A stretch of 53,374 bases of DNA from CAYFTL01 sp964346145 (GCA_964346145.1 CAYFTL010000012.1:1-53374); one strand, 5' to 3'. Shown: positions 7,996 to 15,562, numbered from the stretch's first letter. A program made the numbers and translations. Notes: generated by a model from the sequence alone, not told the origin.

Positions 7996-8028
7996 CTAAG
8001 CCGCAAGGCTGTTACATCGTTTAAGCAT
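7996..8028 (-). CDS. Candidate 10-aa micro-ORF, repeat copy 1
   Basis: ATG to TAG encodes MLKRCNSLAA. The sequence AAGGACGG lies about 6 bases upstream of the ATG, the same arrangement as before the acetyltransferase gene at 24134. The paralogous ORF in copy 2 has the same length. Codons 3-6 (KRCN) are identical between copies, while other positions differ non-synonymously, so selection for the peptide is uncertain. Confidence 0.3.
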   Translation of the reverse strand: MLKRCNSLAA

Positions 8029-8154
8029 GACAACCGTCCTTATTACAAAGTGATTTTTGTATCAGAAACAAACCGGTGCCCTAAAAAAGAGGACATCGGC
8101 TGGAAGCGGAACGGATACATACGGCGAAGCGGGGATTAAGCCAGCGAAAGGGTG

Positions 8155-8187
8155 CTACGCCGTATGGTAGTTACATCGTTTAAACAT
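8155..8187 (-). CDS. Candidate 10-aa micro-ORF, repeat copy 2
   Basis: ATG to TAG encodes MFKRCNYHTA, preceded by TATATAAAGGACGG. Same length and KRCN core as the ORF in copy 1. It could be a leader peptide, an exported peptide, or a by-product of the duplication. Confidence 0.3.
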   Translation of the reverse strand: MFKRCNYHTA

Positions 8188-8358
8188 GGTGACCGTCCTT
8201 TATATAAAGTCGTTTGGGAATTGTATACAGGTCGACACTCAGGAAAAGGGGATCGGCTGAATCGAGTAAATTGTGCTACACAAAAAAACGTACAAACGGT
8301 GGCGATTTGAAAATAGGTCAACGGCTGCCAAAGGGAAAGCATTAGAGCGTGTGCGGCG

Positions 8359-8810
8359 TTATTCCCCTACATACCCGGCAATAAATTCGCAGGTGTTTCC
8401 ATTGATGACCATACACTTATAGCCGCCATCTATTACCGCCCATAGATCGGCATCAGGAGGATACATGCAGTACTCAAAAACCCAAAGATTCTCTGCTGGA
8501 GCATGCCTCACATGATGCAAAAAAAGTTGGAGCCGCCAAAGGCTTCGCCAAGTTTAATGGCCTCTTCTTTGGTGGAAATCGACTGGAAATCATCGGGAAC
8601 CGTTACATGTTTCGGATCGATGGGGAATTCTAAGTCGTTCCAATCGGTGTCGTTCCATTCGAATTCTTCGAACGTTATATGCTCTGTGCCTGAAGCGTTG
8701 CTCGCGGCCAGTGTAGCGTTAGGTTGGTTTTCTTTAGGGTTGTTTAGATTTTGCCCGGTACCGAAAATACGTAGGGCGATCAACGCAAATGTCAATGCGG
8801 TCATTTTCAT
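8359..8810 (-). pseudogene. Secreted protein gene with frameshift in a 7-T run
   Basis: As read, the frame from ATG 8810 codes for 100 residues and stops at 8508. Restoring one T in the homopolymer at 8519-8525 joins it to a second frame ending at TAA 8359, giving about 150 residues. The downstream part is clearly coding (AENLWVFEYC, ADLWAVIDGGYKCMVINGN, CEFIAGYVGE). The N-terminus has a short hydrophobic segment like a signal peptide, then an Asn/Glu-rich linker. The C-terminal strand pattern resembles small secreted or immunity-type domains, but no family is named. It could be a true pseudogene, a phase-variable gene or a sequencing error. Confidence 0.65.
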
Positions 8811-8931
8811 TTTATATTATATCATTATATATTTTCGCAATCGGTTTGAGCTCAATGGCGGGTAAAGCACTGAACTGCGTATTGATATTGTTTGCCGAAA
8901 GCACTTGCCGATACATAGGCTATGCGAGCAA

Positions 8932-9651
8932 TTATTTTTGGGCTACGATTAGGCTGGCGCCGTTGATGGAGGAAACCAGCTGAGCCTGTGCGAAGCCGGC
9001 GGCGCAGATCAACGAAATTTCGTGGGGCGCAGTCAGCGGGGTGTCGAAGTGGATGAGCGCATCGTCCGGGATGTTTTGCTCTGTCCGTTTGCGCTGGGCT
9101 TCGGCCATGAGCAGGCTTTCCTCCTCGTCACAGCAGGCGATGTAATCGCACAGAAAAAACTGACCGCCGGGCTTTAGCGCACGGAAAATTTTGCCGAATA
9201 GCGCCTGCTTTGTAGCGGGAACAAAATGGTGCAGCGATTCGAAGGAGATGACGGCATCGTAAACCTGCTCGCCAAAATCTTGGGTCAGGTAGTTGGCGCA
9301 CACCAAAGAAATATCTTTATCCGGAAACTTGGCGCGCAGTTTGTTCAGCATATCTTGGGACAGATCGATCCCGGTGACCTTTAGGTCTGGGTGGAGTTTG
9401 AAGATGTATTCAAGCTCAATGCCGGTGCCGCAGCCAATGTCCAGTATGTGCTGGAGGCCGGAGGGCAACGCGCGTGCAAAGTTTTGATAGGCCTCGTGCC
9501 AAATGGACATGTGCTCGTCATATCCATCGATCCGGGCGGAAAAGAAATCGCTCATCTGTTCTATCGGGACATTTCGTTGGCTATGTAGCCACTCTTTGAG
9601 CTCCTGCATATAGATTTGTATGTCTTCGCGAATTTTTACCGGATGTGACAT
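8932..9651 (-). CDS. Class I SAM-dependent methyltransferase
   Basis: The 239-residue protein has the Rossmann-like methyltransferase core. Motif I is ILDIGCGTGIELEYIF (about 70-85), the acidic end of strand 2 is VTGIDLS, motif post-I is DAVISFESLHHF and motif III is LKPGGQFFLCDY. The substrate is not determinable; it belongs with the small-molecule/lipid UbiE-like enzymes. The ATG at 9651 is chosen because AAAGGAGA lies 9 bases before it; a longer frame lacks such a site. It stands alone between the frameshifted gene and the rtcB leader region. Confidence 0.88.
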   Translation of the reverse strand: MSHPVKIREDIQIYMQELKEWLHSQRNVPIEQMSDFFSARIDGYDEHMSIWHEAYQNFARALPSGLQHILDIGCGTGIELEYIFKLHPDLKVTGIDLSQDMLNKLRAKFPDKDISLVCANYLTQDFGEQVYDAVISFESLHHFVPATKQALFGKIFRALKPGGQFFLCDYIACCDEEESLLMAEAQRKRTEQNIPDDALIHFDTPLTAPHEISLICAAGFAQAQLVSSINGASLIVAQK

Positions 9652-9816
9652 GGAGTCGTTCTCTCCTTTATATAAGCCAAACCATCGCAAACCGCGCATG
9701 GCTGGAGGCAGCTTTGTTTATTTGCAAGCATTATAGCGCGGGCAGGTTGGCAGTGTCAACAATGGGCGGTGGTGCGAAAGCTGCGCAGCCACAGGGCTTG
9801 CTGTTGAAAAGAGAAT

Positions 9817-9845
9817 TTGACCTAGGCGACCTTGTATGGTATGCT
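9817..9845 (+). promoter_or_regulatory. Promoter of the rtcB leader
   Basis: TTGACC (9817-9822), exactly 17 bp, then TATGCT (9840-9845). Transcription would start near 9852 and meet a terminator at 10016-10043 before rtcB. Confidence 0.75.
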
Positions 9846-9890
9846 TGCAGCACCATTATACGAGCGAAGAAAAGGAAGGGGGTTTGTGCC

Positions 9891-9965
9891 ATGGGAAAGG
9901 GTCTACCACATATGATGCTTAACGGTCTGTGCCTTTGGTGTGGCGCAAGCTCCGGTCGACACTGA
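9891..9965 (+). CDS. Candidate 24-aa leader peptide of rtcB
   Basis: GGAAGGGGG precedes the ATG by 8-9 bases. The ORF contains the antiterminator segment at codons 11-13 (Asn-Gly-Leu), followed by a Cys/Trp-rich stretch (LCLWCG). The layout suits control by ribosome progress: a ribosome stalled early would leave the antiterminator free, whereas one that passes would melt or cover it. Its expression is unproven. Confidence 0.4.
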   Translation: MGKGLPHMMLNGLCLWCGASSGRH

Positions 9966-10015
9966 TTTTTGGATGCTAAAAAATTTGTGCCGGCGAGCGT
10001 GCTATACATCGTTTG

Positions 10016-10043
10016 CCCAGACCGTGAAGGGTCTGGGTTTTTT
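10016..10043 (+). terminator. Intrinsic terminator in the rtcB leader
   Basis: An 8-bp GC-rich stem, 6-nt loop and six T residues, 30 bases upstream of the rtcB ATG. It is placed to stop transcription before rtcB unless antitermination occurs. Confidence 0.85.
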
Positions 10044-10073
10044 GTGCAAAAAATAAGGGAGTAATAAGGAAAG

Positions 10074-11264
10074 ATGATTACATTAGAAGGGAAATATAAC
10101 ACTGCCCAGGTGTTTACAGACAATTTGGAGAGCGGAGCGGTGGCGCAGATTGAAGAGCTGCTCAACCAGCCCTTTGTGGCGGGGAGCAAAATACGCATCA
10201 TGCCCGATGCCCACTCCGGCGCGGGTTGCACTATCGGCACCACGATGACGGTCGGAGACAAGGTGGTGCCCAACCTAGTGGGAGTGGATATCGGCTGCGG
10301 AATGGAGACCGTGATTTTAAAGGATAAGCGCGTGGAGCTTCAAAAGCTGGACAAGGTAATCCACACACATATCCCGGCCGGATTTGCAATTCGAACGGCA
10401 GAGCACCCGCTGGTAGCGCAAGCAGAAATTGCCAAGCTGCGCTGCGTAAAATCGGTGAATGTAAACCGGGCGCGTTTGAGTATGGGCACTGTGGGTGGAG
10501 GCAACCACTTTATCGAGCTCAATCGGGACGATGAAGGCCAGCTGTACCTGGTGGTGCACTCGGGCAGCCGCCATTTGGGCAGGCAGGTGGCCGACTATTA
10601 TCAGAAGATGGCGCGCGAGCAGTTGAAGAAGCAGGATGTGCAAAAGAAAGCGCTGATTGCTGCCCTGAAAGCCGAGGGCCGGGAAAGCGAAATCGAAGAA
10701 GAGCTTAAAAAGATTCGGCCCGGGGTTAGCTGCGGCGAGCTAGCCTATGTGGAAGCGGATCTTTTTGAAGATTATATTCACGATATGCGCATTGTTCAGC
10801 GCTACGCCGAGCTCAACAGGCAGGCGATCGTGGACCAAATTGTGCGGGAGATGAGGCTTGACATCGAGGATAGCTTTACCACCACCCACAACTATATAGA
10901 CCTTGCGCAAATGATTTTGCGCAAGGGGGCGGTTTCGGCCAAGGAAGGAGAGCGGCTGCTGATTCCGATCAATATGCGTGATGGAAGCCTGCTCTGCCGG
11001 GGCAAGGGCAACGCTGATTGGAATTACAGCGCGCCCCACGGTGCAGGGCGGCTGATGAGCCGATCGGAGGCACGGAGCAAGTTGAGCGTGGCCGAGTTTA
11101 AGCGGGCGATGGAAGGGGTTTACACCACAACGGCGAACAAGAGCACCATCGACGAGGCACCCTTTGCCTACAAACCGATGGAGGAAATCGTAAACAATAT
11201 TGGCGATACCGTGGAGATTCTAAAGGTACTCAAACCCATTTACAACTTTAAGGCGGCGGAATAA
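10074..11264 (+). CDS. rtcB: RNA-splicing/repair ligase RtcB
   Basis: The 396-residue protein is of the RtcB family, which joins 2',3'-cyclic phosphate or 3'-phosphate RNA ends to 5'-OH ends using GTP and manganese. Typical blocks are visible: IMPDAHSGAGCTIGTT, VGVDIGCGMET (Mn-binding Asp and Cys), GTVGGGNHFIEL, VVHSGSRHLG and, near the C-terminus, NYSAPHGAGRLMSRSEA, which contains the histidine that is guanylylated. At 396 residues it is of the shorter bacterial type. No archease or rtcA gene is adjacent. Expression is probably set by the terminator-bearing leader directly upstream. Confidence 0.96.
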   Translation: MITLEGKYNTAQVFTDNLESGAVAQIEELLNQPFVAGSKIRIMPDAHSGAGCTIGTTMTVGDKVVPNLVGVDIGCGMETVILKDKRVELQKLDKVIHTHIPAGFAIRTAEHPLVAQAEIAKLRCVKSVNVNRARLSMGTVGGGNHFIELNRDDEGQLYLVVHSGSRHLGRQVADYYQKMAREQLKKQDVQKKALIAALKAEGRESEIEEELKKIRPGVSCGELAYVEADLFEDYIHDMRIVQRYAELNRQAIVDQIVREMRLDIEDSFTTTHNYIDLAQMILRKGAVSAKEGERLLIPINMRDGSLLCRGKGNADWNYSAPHGAGRLMSRSEARSKLSVAEFKRAMEGVYTTTANKSTIDEAPFAYKPMEEIVNNIGDTVEILKVLKPIYNFKAAE

Positions 11265-11266
11265 GT

Positions 11267-11333
11267 AAAAATGCCCGGCAGGCAAAGGACGCGCGCACAC
11301 AAGCGCAACGCTTCCTTCCCGCCGGGCATTTTT
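11267..11333 (+). terminator. Terminator after rtcB
   Basis: Stem AAAAATGCCCGGC / GCCGGGCATTTTT with a long, partly paired loop. The 3' arm ends in T residues. Confidence 0.8.
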
Positions 11334-11433
11334 GTGTGGATAGATGGTGGAAGAAAATATTGCCGTTAGCGATTGACGGAGGGCAAGGCGAATGGTACAG
11401 TGGGGAAAAATATGCGGAAGGGTGGAGCGTTTG

Positions 11434-13161
11434 ATGAAAAGGATGTTGAGTTTTGGGCTATTGATTGTTTGTTTGCTCATGTTTACAGATTTATGGATTC
11501 GGGCGCAGGATAGAGTGTGGGCTCCATACCAGGGCGTACGCATATTTAGAAAAAATGGCAAGTTTGGGCTGATGCAGGGCGACGGCAGTGTGATATGTCA
11601 CGCGATATGCGATAAAATTGACATGCAGACGAGCCGGGCAAGTTCGCCTGATAAAGCATTTTGGTATTATCGACTGGAGAGAGATGGACTCCAAGGGATA
11701 TATGATCCGGCCACGCAGTTTTTGTTGATGCCGGAATGGGAAAATACTGTTGGGTATGGCCTATACGATGGCTATGCTCCGTATGATGAATATTTAACGC
11801 TAACGAAGGAAGGAAAGAGCTATCTTTGGAGCTTGACCAAAAATGAAGCGGTGCTGGATATAGATACGCCATCCTTAGGGTTCCCTTATGGAGGATTGAT
11901 GCAAGCGGAGATTGATGGAAAATATTGCTTCATTGATATGCAAGGGGAAATAGCGTTTGAAGGTTCGTGGGACAACGTGGGCAGCTTTCATCTAGGGCCT
12001 TTTACTTATGTGGTACAAGAGAGACAATTTGGCGTAATCGATAACCAGGGGAATTTAGTGGTTCCCTGTGAGTGGGACACACTCTACTTTAACGAAGGCA
12101 TGCTGAAAACTGGGATCATTAGCGTGTGTAGAGATGAGAGATGGGGCATAGTAGATATAGAGGGCAAAGTATTGATTGAGCCCCGGTTAGCATCTATGCC
12201 TGATTGGGTTGCTGTGGGGGAGGGTGGTTTTTTCGTGCATTCAGAGGAGAATGCAGCGCTTGAAGAAACGCTGGACAGTAGGAGGGTGTTGACTAATATT
12301 CAGGGGCAAACTATCGGTGGCGAGAATGCGGTTTGGGATGATTGGCGAGTCGTGAGCGATCGGTTGATAACGGTTGAAAAAAATGGACGCTGGCAAATCG
12401 TGGATTTGATGGGCAGCCCGGTGGATGATTCGCTGTGGGATGGGGTAGAAGGTTATTATTTTTATAGAAATGCGCTATCAAAGGAACAAATTCGTGTGAG
12501 GCGAGGTAGGAAATATGGCTACTTGACTGCTGACGGCAAGGTGGCGTTGGAGCCCTACTGGTTGGATGGGGGAGTGTTTAGCGAAGGGGTGGCGTGTGTG
12601 CGAGATCCGCAAAGCAGATTATATGGTTATATTGACCAATCTGGAGAATATGTGCTACAGCCCAAGTGGAATGATGGAACTGATTTTATACAAGGCGGCG
12701 CCTTTGTCAAAGAAGGAGAGCTTTGGGGGCGCATCAACACTACGGGTGAGTATTTGATTAAGCCGCAATGGGATGATGTGCGGATCGATACAGAAGATGA
12801 TGAAAGAACAGATATGTTTGTGGTAAGCAAGGGCTATAAAAAGGGCGTGGTGAGTAAGGACGGCACTGTGCTTGCGCAGCCTGAATGGAATGACATAAAG
12901 ATGTTTAATGGTACCCGCTATTGGTTGGTGAAAAAACGTGGAGAATGGGGCGTTTTTGACCCTAAAACCCAAACGGTGGTCAGTGGGGAACGGTTGGCAG
13001 AAGACCAATTTAGTGATAATTATATGAGAATATATGGCGCTGAGGTGATAGAAGAACGGCCTTCCGACGTGCTTGTGAATACGGGAATATCAAGCAGCGT
13101 TTATTATAATGGCTATGGCGAAGTGGTGTGGGAAGAAGCGGTGCATTATCCCGGCAGGTGA
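11434..13161 (+). CDS. Secreted or membrane-anchored WG-repeat protein
   Basis: The 575-residue protein has an N-terminal hydrophobic segment (about residues 4-20, LSFGLLIVCLLMF), likely a signal peptide or anchor. The rest is built of repeated short beta units of the WG-repeat type (KFGLMQGDG, KYCFIDMQGE, QFGVIDNQGN, RWGIVDIEGK, KYGYLTADGK, LYGYIDQSGE, LWGRINTTGE), often followed by a W-D/W-N motif such as PQWDDV. Such repeats probably form a propeller-like surface of unknown ligand. The ATG at 11434 follows GGTGGAG; an upstream ATG at 11392 lacks a clear site. Base composition is somewhat more AT-rich than that of its neighbours. Confidence 0.85.
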   Translation: MKRMLSFGLLIVCLLMFTDLWIRAQDRVWAPYQGVRIFRKNGKFGLMQGDGSVICHAICDKIDMQTSRASSPDKAFWYYRLERDGLQGIYDPATQFLLMPEWENTVGYGLYDGYAPYDEYLTLTKEGKSYLWSLTKNEAVLDIDTPSLGFPYGGLMQAEIDGKYCFIDMQGEIAFEGSWDNVGSFHLGPFTYVVQERQFGVIDNQGNLVVPCEWDTLYFNEGMLKTGIISVCRDERWGIVDIEGKVLIEPRLASMPDWVAVGEGGFFVHSEENAALEETLDSRRVLTNIQGQTIGGENAVWDDWRVVSDRLITVEKNGRWQIVDLMGSPVDDSLWDGVEGYYFYRNALSKEQIRVRRGRKYGYLTADGKVALEPYWLDGGVFSEGVACVRDPQSRLYGYIDQSGEYVLQPKWNDGTDFIQGGAFVKEGELWGRINTTGEYLIKPQWDDVRIDTEDDERTDMFVVSKGYKKGVVSKDGTVLAQPEWNDIKMFNGTRYWLVKKRGEWGVFDPKTQTVVSGERLAEDQFSDNYMRIYGAEVIEERPSDVLVNTGISSSVYYNGYGEVVWEEAVHYPGR

Positions 13162-13182
13162 TTGAATAGAACAAAAACGATG

Positions 13183-13220
13183 GGCAGGTGCGCGGCAGAG
13201 TTCCACGCACCTGCCTTAAT
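13183..13220 (+). terminator. Terminator after the WG-repeat gene
   Basis: GGCAGGTGCG / CGCACCTGCC stem with a 13-nt loop, followed by TTAATTT. Confidence 0.7.
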
Positions 13221-13255
13221 TTGGGATAAAAAAGCCGAGGGGATAAGATTAAGAT

Positions 13256-13654
13256 TTATTCGGACTTAGGTAGGCCCAACTTGCGCATGCCACTGCCCAG
13301 GGCAATAAAATCCTGAGCGGCGTAGAAGGCATCGTTGTCGCTGATCACATCGATCCCGCAATCGGGGTACAATTCTAGAATTTTGTGCACAAGTGCTGCG
13401 CCCACTCCGCTGCGCCGCGCGTCGGGATGTACAATGATTTCGCAGCAATAGGCGGTGAAACAGCCATCGGTGATGAAGCGCGCGTAGCCACAGTAGCGTT
13501 GGCCTGCGTAGGCCACAAAAGTGAGCGAAGTGCTTAGGGCGCGCCGGTAGGTCTGCTTGCGAAAGGTGTAAAACGCCTTCCAGCCTTCGGCCGCGCAGGC
13601 GGCCAGGATGTGTGGGTAATCCCGGGCTTCATCATATGGTAAAATTTGGATCAT
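13256..13654 (-). CDS. GNAT-family N-acetyltransferase
   Basis: The 132-residue protein is a single GNAT domain. The acetyl-CoA pyrophosphate loop reads VHPDARRSGVGAALVHKIL (about 78-96), preceded by the strand CCEII; the C-terminal part DNDAFYAAQDFIALGSGMRK matches the usual position of the catalytic region. The substrate is unknown. It is monocistronic on the minus strand between the WG-repeat gene and the tRNAs. Confidence 0.87.
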   Translation of the reverse strand: MIQILPYDEARDYPHILAACAAEGWKAFYTFRKQTYRRALSTSLTFVAYAGQRYCGYARFITDGCFTAYCCEIIVHPDARRSGVGAALVHKILELYPDCGIDVISDNDAFYAAQDFIALGSGMRKLGLPKSE

Positions 13655-13699
13655 AATGCCTTCCCCCTGTTTCGGCGGGCAAATAGCCTTGCGCCAAAA

Positions 13700-13728
13700 A
13701 GAATAAAGCCACCGTAAAAAACGGTGGC
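13700..13728 (-). terminator. Terminator of the tRNA-Gln/tRNA-Glu unit
   Basis: GCCACCGT-N5-ACGGTGGC, followed on the minus strand by TTTATTC, 16 bases beyond the tRNA-Glu 3' end. Confidence 0.75.
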
Positions 13729-13743
13729 CTGTAAAAACCGAGT

Positions 13744-13818
13744 TGGCACCTCCAAGGGGAATCGAACCCCTGTTTTCGCCGTGAGAGGGCGACGTCTTGA
13801 CCGCTTGACCATGGAGGC
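13744..13818 (-). tRNA. tRNA-Glu (anticodon CTC)
   Basis: Acceptor GCCTCCA/TGGAGGT (one G-U pair), discriminator G and encoded CCA. The anticodon stem TCGCC/GGCGA encloses CTCTCAC, giving CTC. The T arm contains GGTTCGATTCC. It is transcribed after tRNA-Gln from one promoter. Confidence 0.95.
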
Positions 13819-13822
13819 AAGT

Positions 13823-13896
13823 TGGCAGCGGAACTAGGATTCGAACCTAGACAATACGAGTCAGAGTCGTAGGTGCTGCCGTTACACCATTCCGCT
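13823..13896 (-). tRNA. tRNA-Gln (anticodon CTG)
   Basis: Acceptor AGCGGAA/TTCCGCT with discriminator G and encoded CCA. The anticodon stem TACGA/TCGTA encloses CTCTGAC, giving CTG. The T arm contains GGTTCGAATCC. It is first in the two-tRNA unit. Confidence 0.95.
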
Positions 13897-13949
13897 AAAA
13901 ACTGTCAACCGAACGCTACTTTTGCAGCCGCATCCGACCGACAAAACAT

Positions 13950-13978
13950 ATTATAGTAAAATTCGGGGGGTTTGTCAA
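13950..13978 (-). promoter_or_regulatory. Promoter of the tRNA-Gln/Glu unit
   Basis: Minus-strand TTGACA (13978-13973), 17-bp spacer and TATAAT (13955-13950): a consensus sigma-A promoter, as expected for tRNA genes. Confidence 0.85.
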
Positions 13979-14051
13979 TCATTTATGGTGCGCATGCTGG
14001 GCTATACAAGAGAAAAATAGTTTAAAAACGCGTTAATTGCGCGGGGTATGA

Positions 14052-14080
14052 TTGAATGCGTGGGCAATGGGTGATATACT
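14052..14080 (+). promoter_or_regulatory. Promoter of the HPr-like gene
   Basis: TTGAAT (14052-14057), 17-bp spacer, TATACT (14075-14080), about 50 bases before the start codon. Confidence 0.7.
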
Positions 14081-14130
14081 AAATACGTTACTAGTACATT
14101 CGATTTTGAAAAGGGAGGTCTAGTATTATA

Positions 14131-14361
14131 ATGAAAGCAATAAATATTAAACTTAGCTTGGCTGAAAACGTAAAAACTTTTGTAAACATCGTGAACCGTT
14201 TTCCGTACGACATTGATTTGCGCGCAGGCCGTCACGTGGTAGATGCGAAATCCATTTTGGGCATCTTCAGTTTGGACCTGTCCAAGCCGGTTACCCTGGA
14301 AGTGTATGACGACAACTGCCAGGACTTGATGGACGAAATCAAATCGTTTGTCATCGACTAA
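14131..14361 (+). CDS. HPr-family protein lacking the catalytic histidine (Crh-like)
   Basis: The 76-residue protein has the HPr fold and the conserved regulatory block VDAKSILGIFSLDL. Ser41 aligns with Ser46 of HPr, the target of HprK. The position of His15, the PTS phosphorylation site, falls near Leu10, and there is no histidine before residue 35, so it cannot carry PTS phosphate. It therefore resembles Crh, which signals carbon status to CcpA only through the serine. GGGAGG precedes the ATG. It is monocistronic. HprK itself is encoded at 48.7 kb of this window. Confidence 0.88.
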   Translation: MKAINIKLSLAENVKTFVNIVNRFPYDIDLRAGRHVVDAKSILGIFSLDLSKPVTLEVYDDNCQDLMDEIKSFVID

Positions 14362-14556
14362 AATGATCGGCCGCGCCTGTGCGCGGTAATCTAGTTTGCA
14401 GTTAACTACCCACTGACGAGTTTCCTTATTGTGAAGCAATGCAGTGGGTTGTTTGCGTTTTGGGGGAGCCTGCGCGGGAAGATAAAGGTGTTCGGCAGGG
14501 AACTTTTTTGGGCGGCGCTCGTCGAAAAAGCAAAAGCCCAAAGGAGGGAAACCGTT

Positions 14557-15537
14557 ATGAAAAGACGCTTTAAAATATTTGTTGTAGGCGCGCTGTTGTT
14601 GGCGATTCTGCTGCCCGGAGTGGCCAGCGCTCAGCACGCGACCACGCAGGTGGATGACGCGTACAGCGATCGGTATGAAAATATTCGCTTGGCGGTGGAG
14701 GCCATTGATGGAAGCCAAATCGCCCCCGGCGAAACCTTTTCCTTTAACCAAACGGTTGGTGAACGCACCGAACCGAACGGCTACATCACAGCCCAGAATG
14801 GCCGGGGAGTGCTGGTGGTAGGCGGTGGCGTGGCCCAGGCGGCCACCACGCTGTACCTCGCGGTGAAGGACGAAGAAGACATAGAAATTAAAGAGCACCA
14901 TAGCTATGGAAAGCGTTTCAAGGGCGGATATGTGGATGACGGCGCATTGTCGGTGGCGACCGATGACCAGGATAATCTGGATTTTCGTTTCAGAAACCGT
15001 TCGGAAGAAACGCTGTATATTTCCATGTGGCTGTACGACGACGTGCTGGAATGCTCGGTAGGGCCGGTATCCAGCAACCGGATCGTTATGGCACAAATCC
15101 ATCTGAAAGACGAGGACACGGCGGCGCTGCGCAACAATATTATGCTGGCTTGCCAATCGGTATACGGAACCACGCTGGCGCCCGGAGAAGTATTTAGCTT
15201 TAACGAGGCGGTGGGCGAACGCAGCGAAAAGGCCGGCTATAAGGTGGCGACCAATGGCAGAGACGTGCGGGTGGTAGGCGGTGGCGTGGCCCAATTGGCA
15301 TCGGCCATTTATTTGGCAGCCGAGGATTTGGACCAACTGGAGATTGAAGAAAAGCACAGCTATGGCGACCGGTACAACCAAAGCTATGTGGACGACGCCG
15401 ACGATGCGGTGCTGGTGGATTACGGCAGCGGGTTGGATTTGAAGATTGCCAACCGTTCGGATCAGTCGGTTACGCTGTACACCTACATCAACGATGGGCG
15501 CCAAACGTTGGAATGTGAAGTATATGTAGAAGATTGA
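14557..15537 (+). CDS. Secreted protein with two tandem VanW-like domains
   Basis: The 326-residue protein begins with a signal peptide (about 1-25, ending near GVASA-Q). Two copies of the VanW core follow. In each, GETFSFNQTVGERT / GEVFSFNEAVGERS leads to a GGGVAQ motif and a downstream HSYG element. In typical VanW proteins the motif is GGGVCQ; here both copies have alanine instead of cysteine. VanW domains occur in glycopeptide-resistance clusters and in many cell-wall proteins, but their activity is not established. AAGGAGGG sits before the ATG at 14557. The CCA-adding enzyme gene follows 25 bases later and may be cotranscribed. Confidence 0.88.
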   Translation: MKRRFKIFVVGALLLAILLPGVASAQHATTQVDDAYSDRYENIRLAVEAIDGSQIAPGETFSFNQTVGERTEPNGYITAQNGRGVLVVGGGVAQAATTLYLAVKDEEDIEIKEHHSYGKRFKGGYVDDGALSVATDDQDNLDFRFRNRSEETLYISMWLYDDVLECSVGPVSSNRIVMAQIHLKDEDTAALRNNIMLACQSVYGTTLAPGEVFSFNEAVGERSEKAGYKVATNGRDVRVVGGGVAQLASAIYLAAEDLDQLEIEEKHSYGDRYNQSYVDDADDAVLVDYGSGLDLKIANRSDQSVTLYTYINDGRQTLECEVYVED

Positions 15538-15562
15538 CAAACTGAAAGCAGGAGGGACGCGC

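Larger units (their letters stand above)
7943..8262. repeat. Imperfect tandem duplication, ~160-bp unit, two copies
   Basis: Copy 1 (about 7943-8102) and copy 2 (about 8103-8262) align over most of their length. Shared blocks include ATACATACGGCGAAGCG, GAAAGGGTGCTA, GTTACATCGTTTAA and ACCGTCCTT. Each copy carries, on the minus strand, an AAGGACGG ribosome-binding-like site and a 10-codon ORF. In copy 2 the arms TACGGCG and CGCCGTA can pair; copy 1 keeps this only partly. The block lies upstream of the ABC exporter gene. Confidence 0.7.
9852..10043 (+). promoter_or_regulatory. Attenuator-like leader RNA of rtcB
   Basis: About 190 bases of leader end in an intrinsic terminator, CCCAGACC-GTGAAG-GGTCTGGG-TTTTTT (10016-10043), only 30 bases before rtcB. 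An upstream segment, ACGGTCTG (9922-9929), is perfectly complementary over 8 bases to CAGACCGT (10018-10025), the 5' arm of the terminator plus loop, so it can act as antiterminator. That segment lies inside a 24-codon ORF and in the loop of a possible hairpin, CCACA (9906-9910) / TGTGG (9939-9943). It does not match a riboswitch consensus known to me. Confidence 0.6.

Noticed and set aside
7943..8102. Cobalamin-riboswitch resemblance (CCGGTGAAA ... GCCGCAA)
   Set aside because: Only scattered matches; the conserved core order and the closing helices are missing, and copy 2 does not keep the match.
8136..8342. 68-codon frame through repeat copy 2
   Set aside because: No good ribosome binding site; the repeat's conservation does not follow this frame.
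9852..10043. SRP RNA or 6S RNA identity for the rtcB leader
   Set aside because: The conserved SRP tetraloop/GGAAGG context and the long 6S end-pairing were not found; the terminator next to rtcB fits a cis-leader better.
14557..15537. Glycopeptide resistance gene call from the VanW domains
   Set aside because: No vanH/A/X or vanRS genes are nearby; VanW domains are common in unrelated wall proteins.
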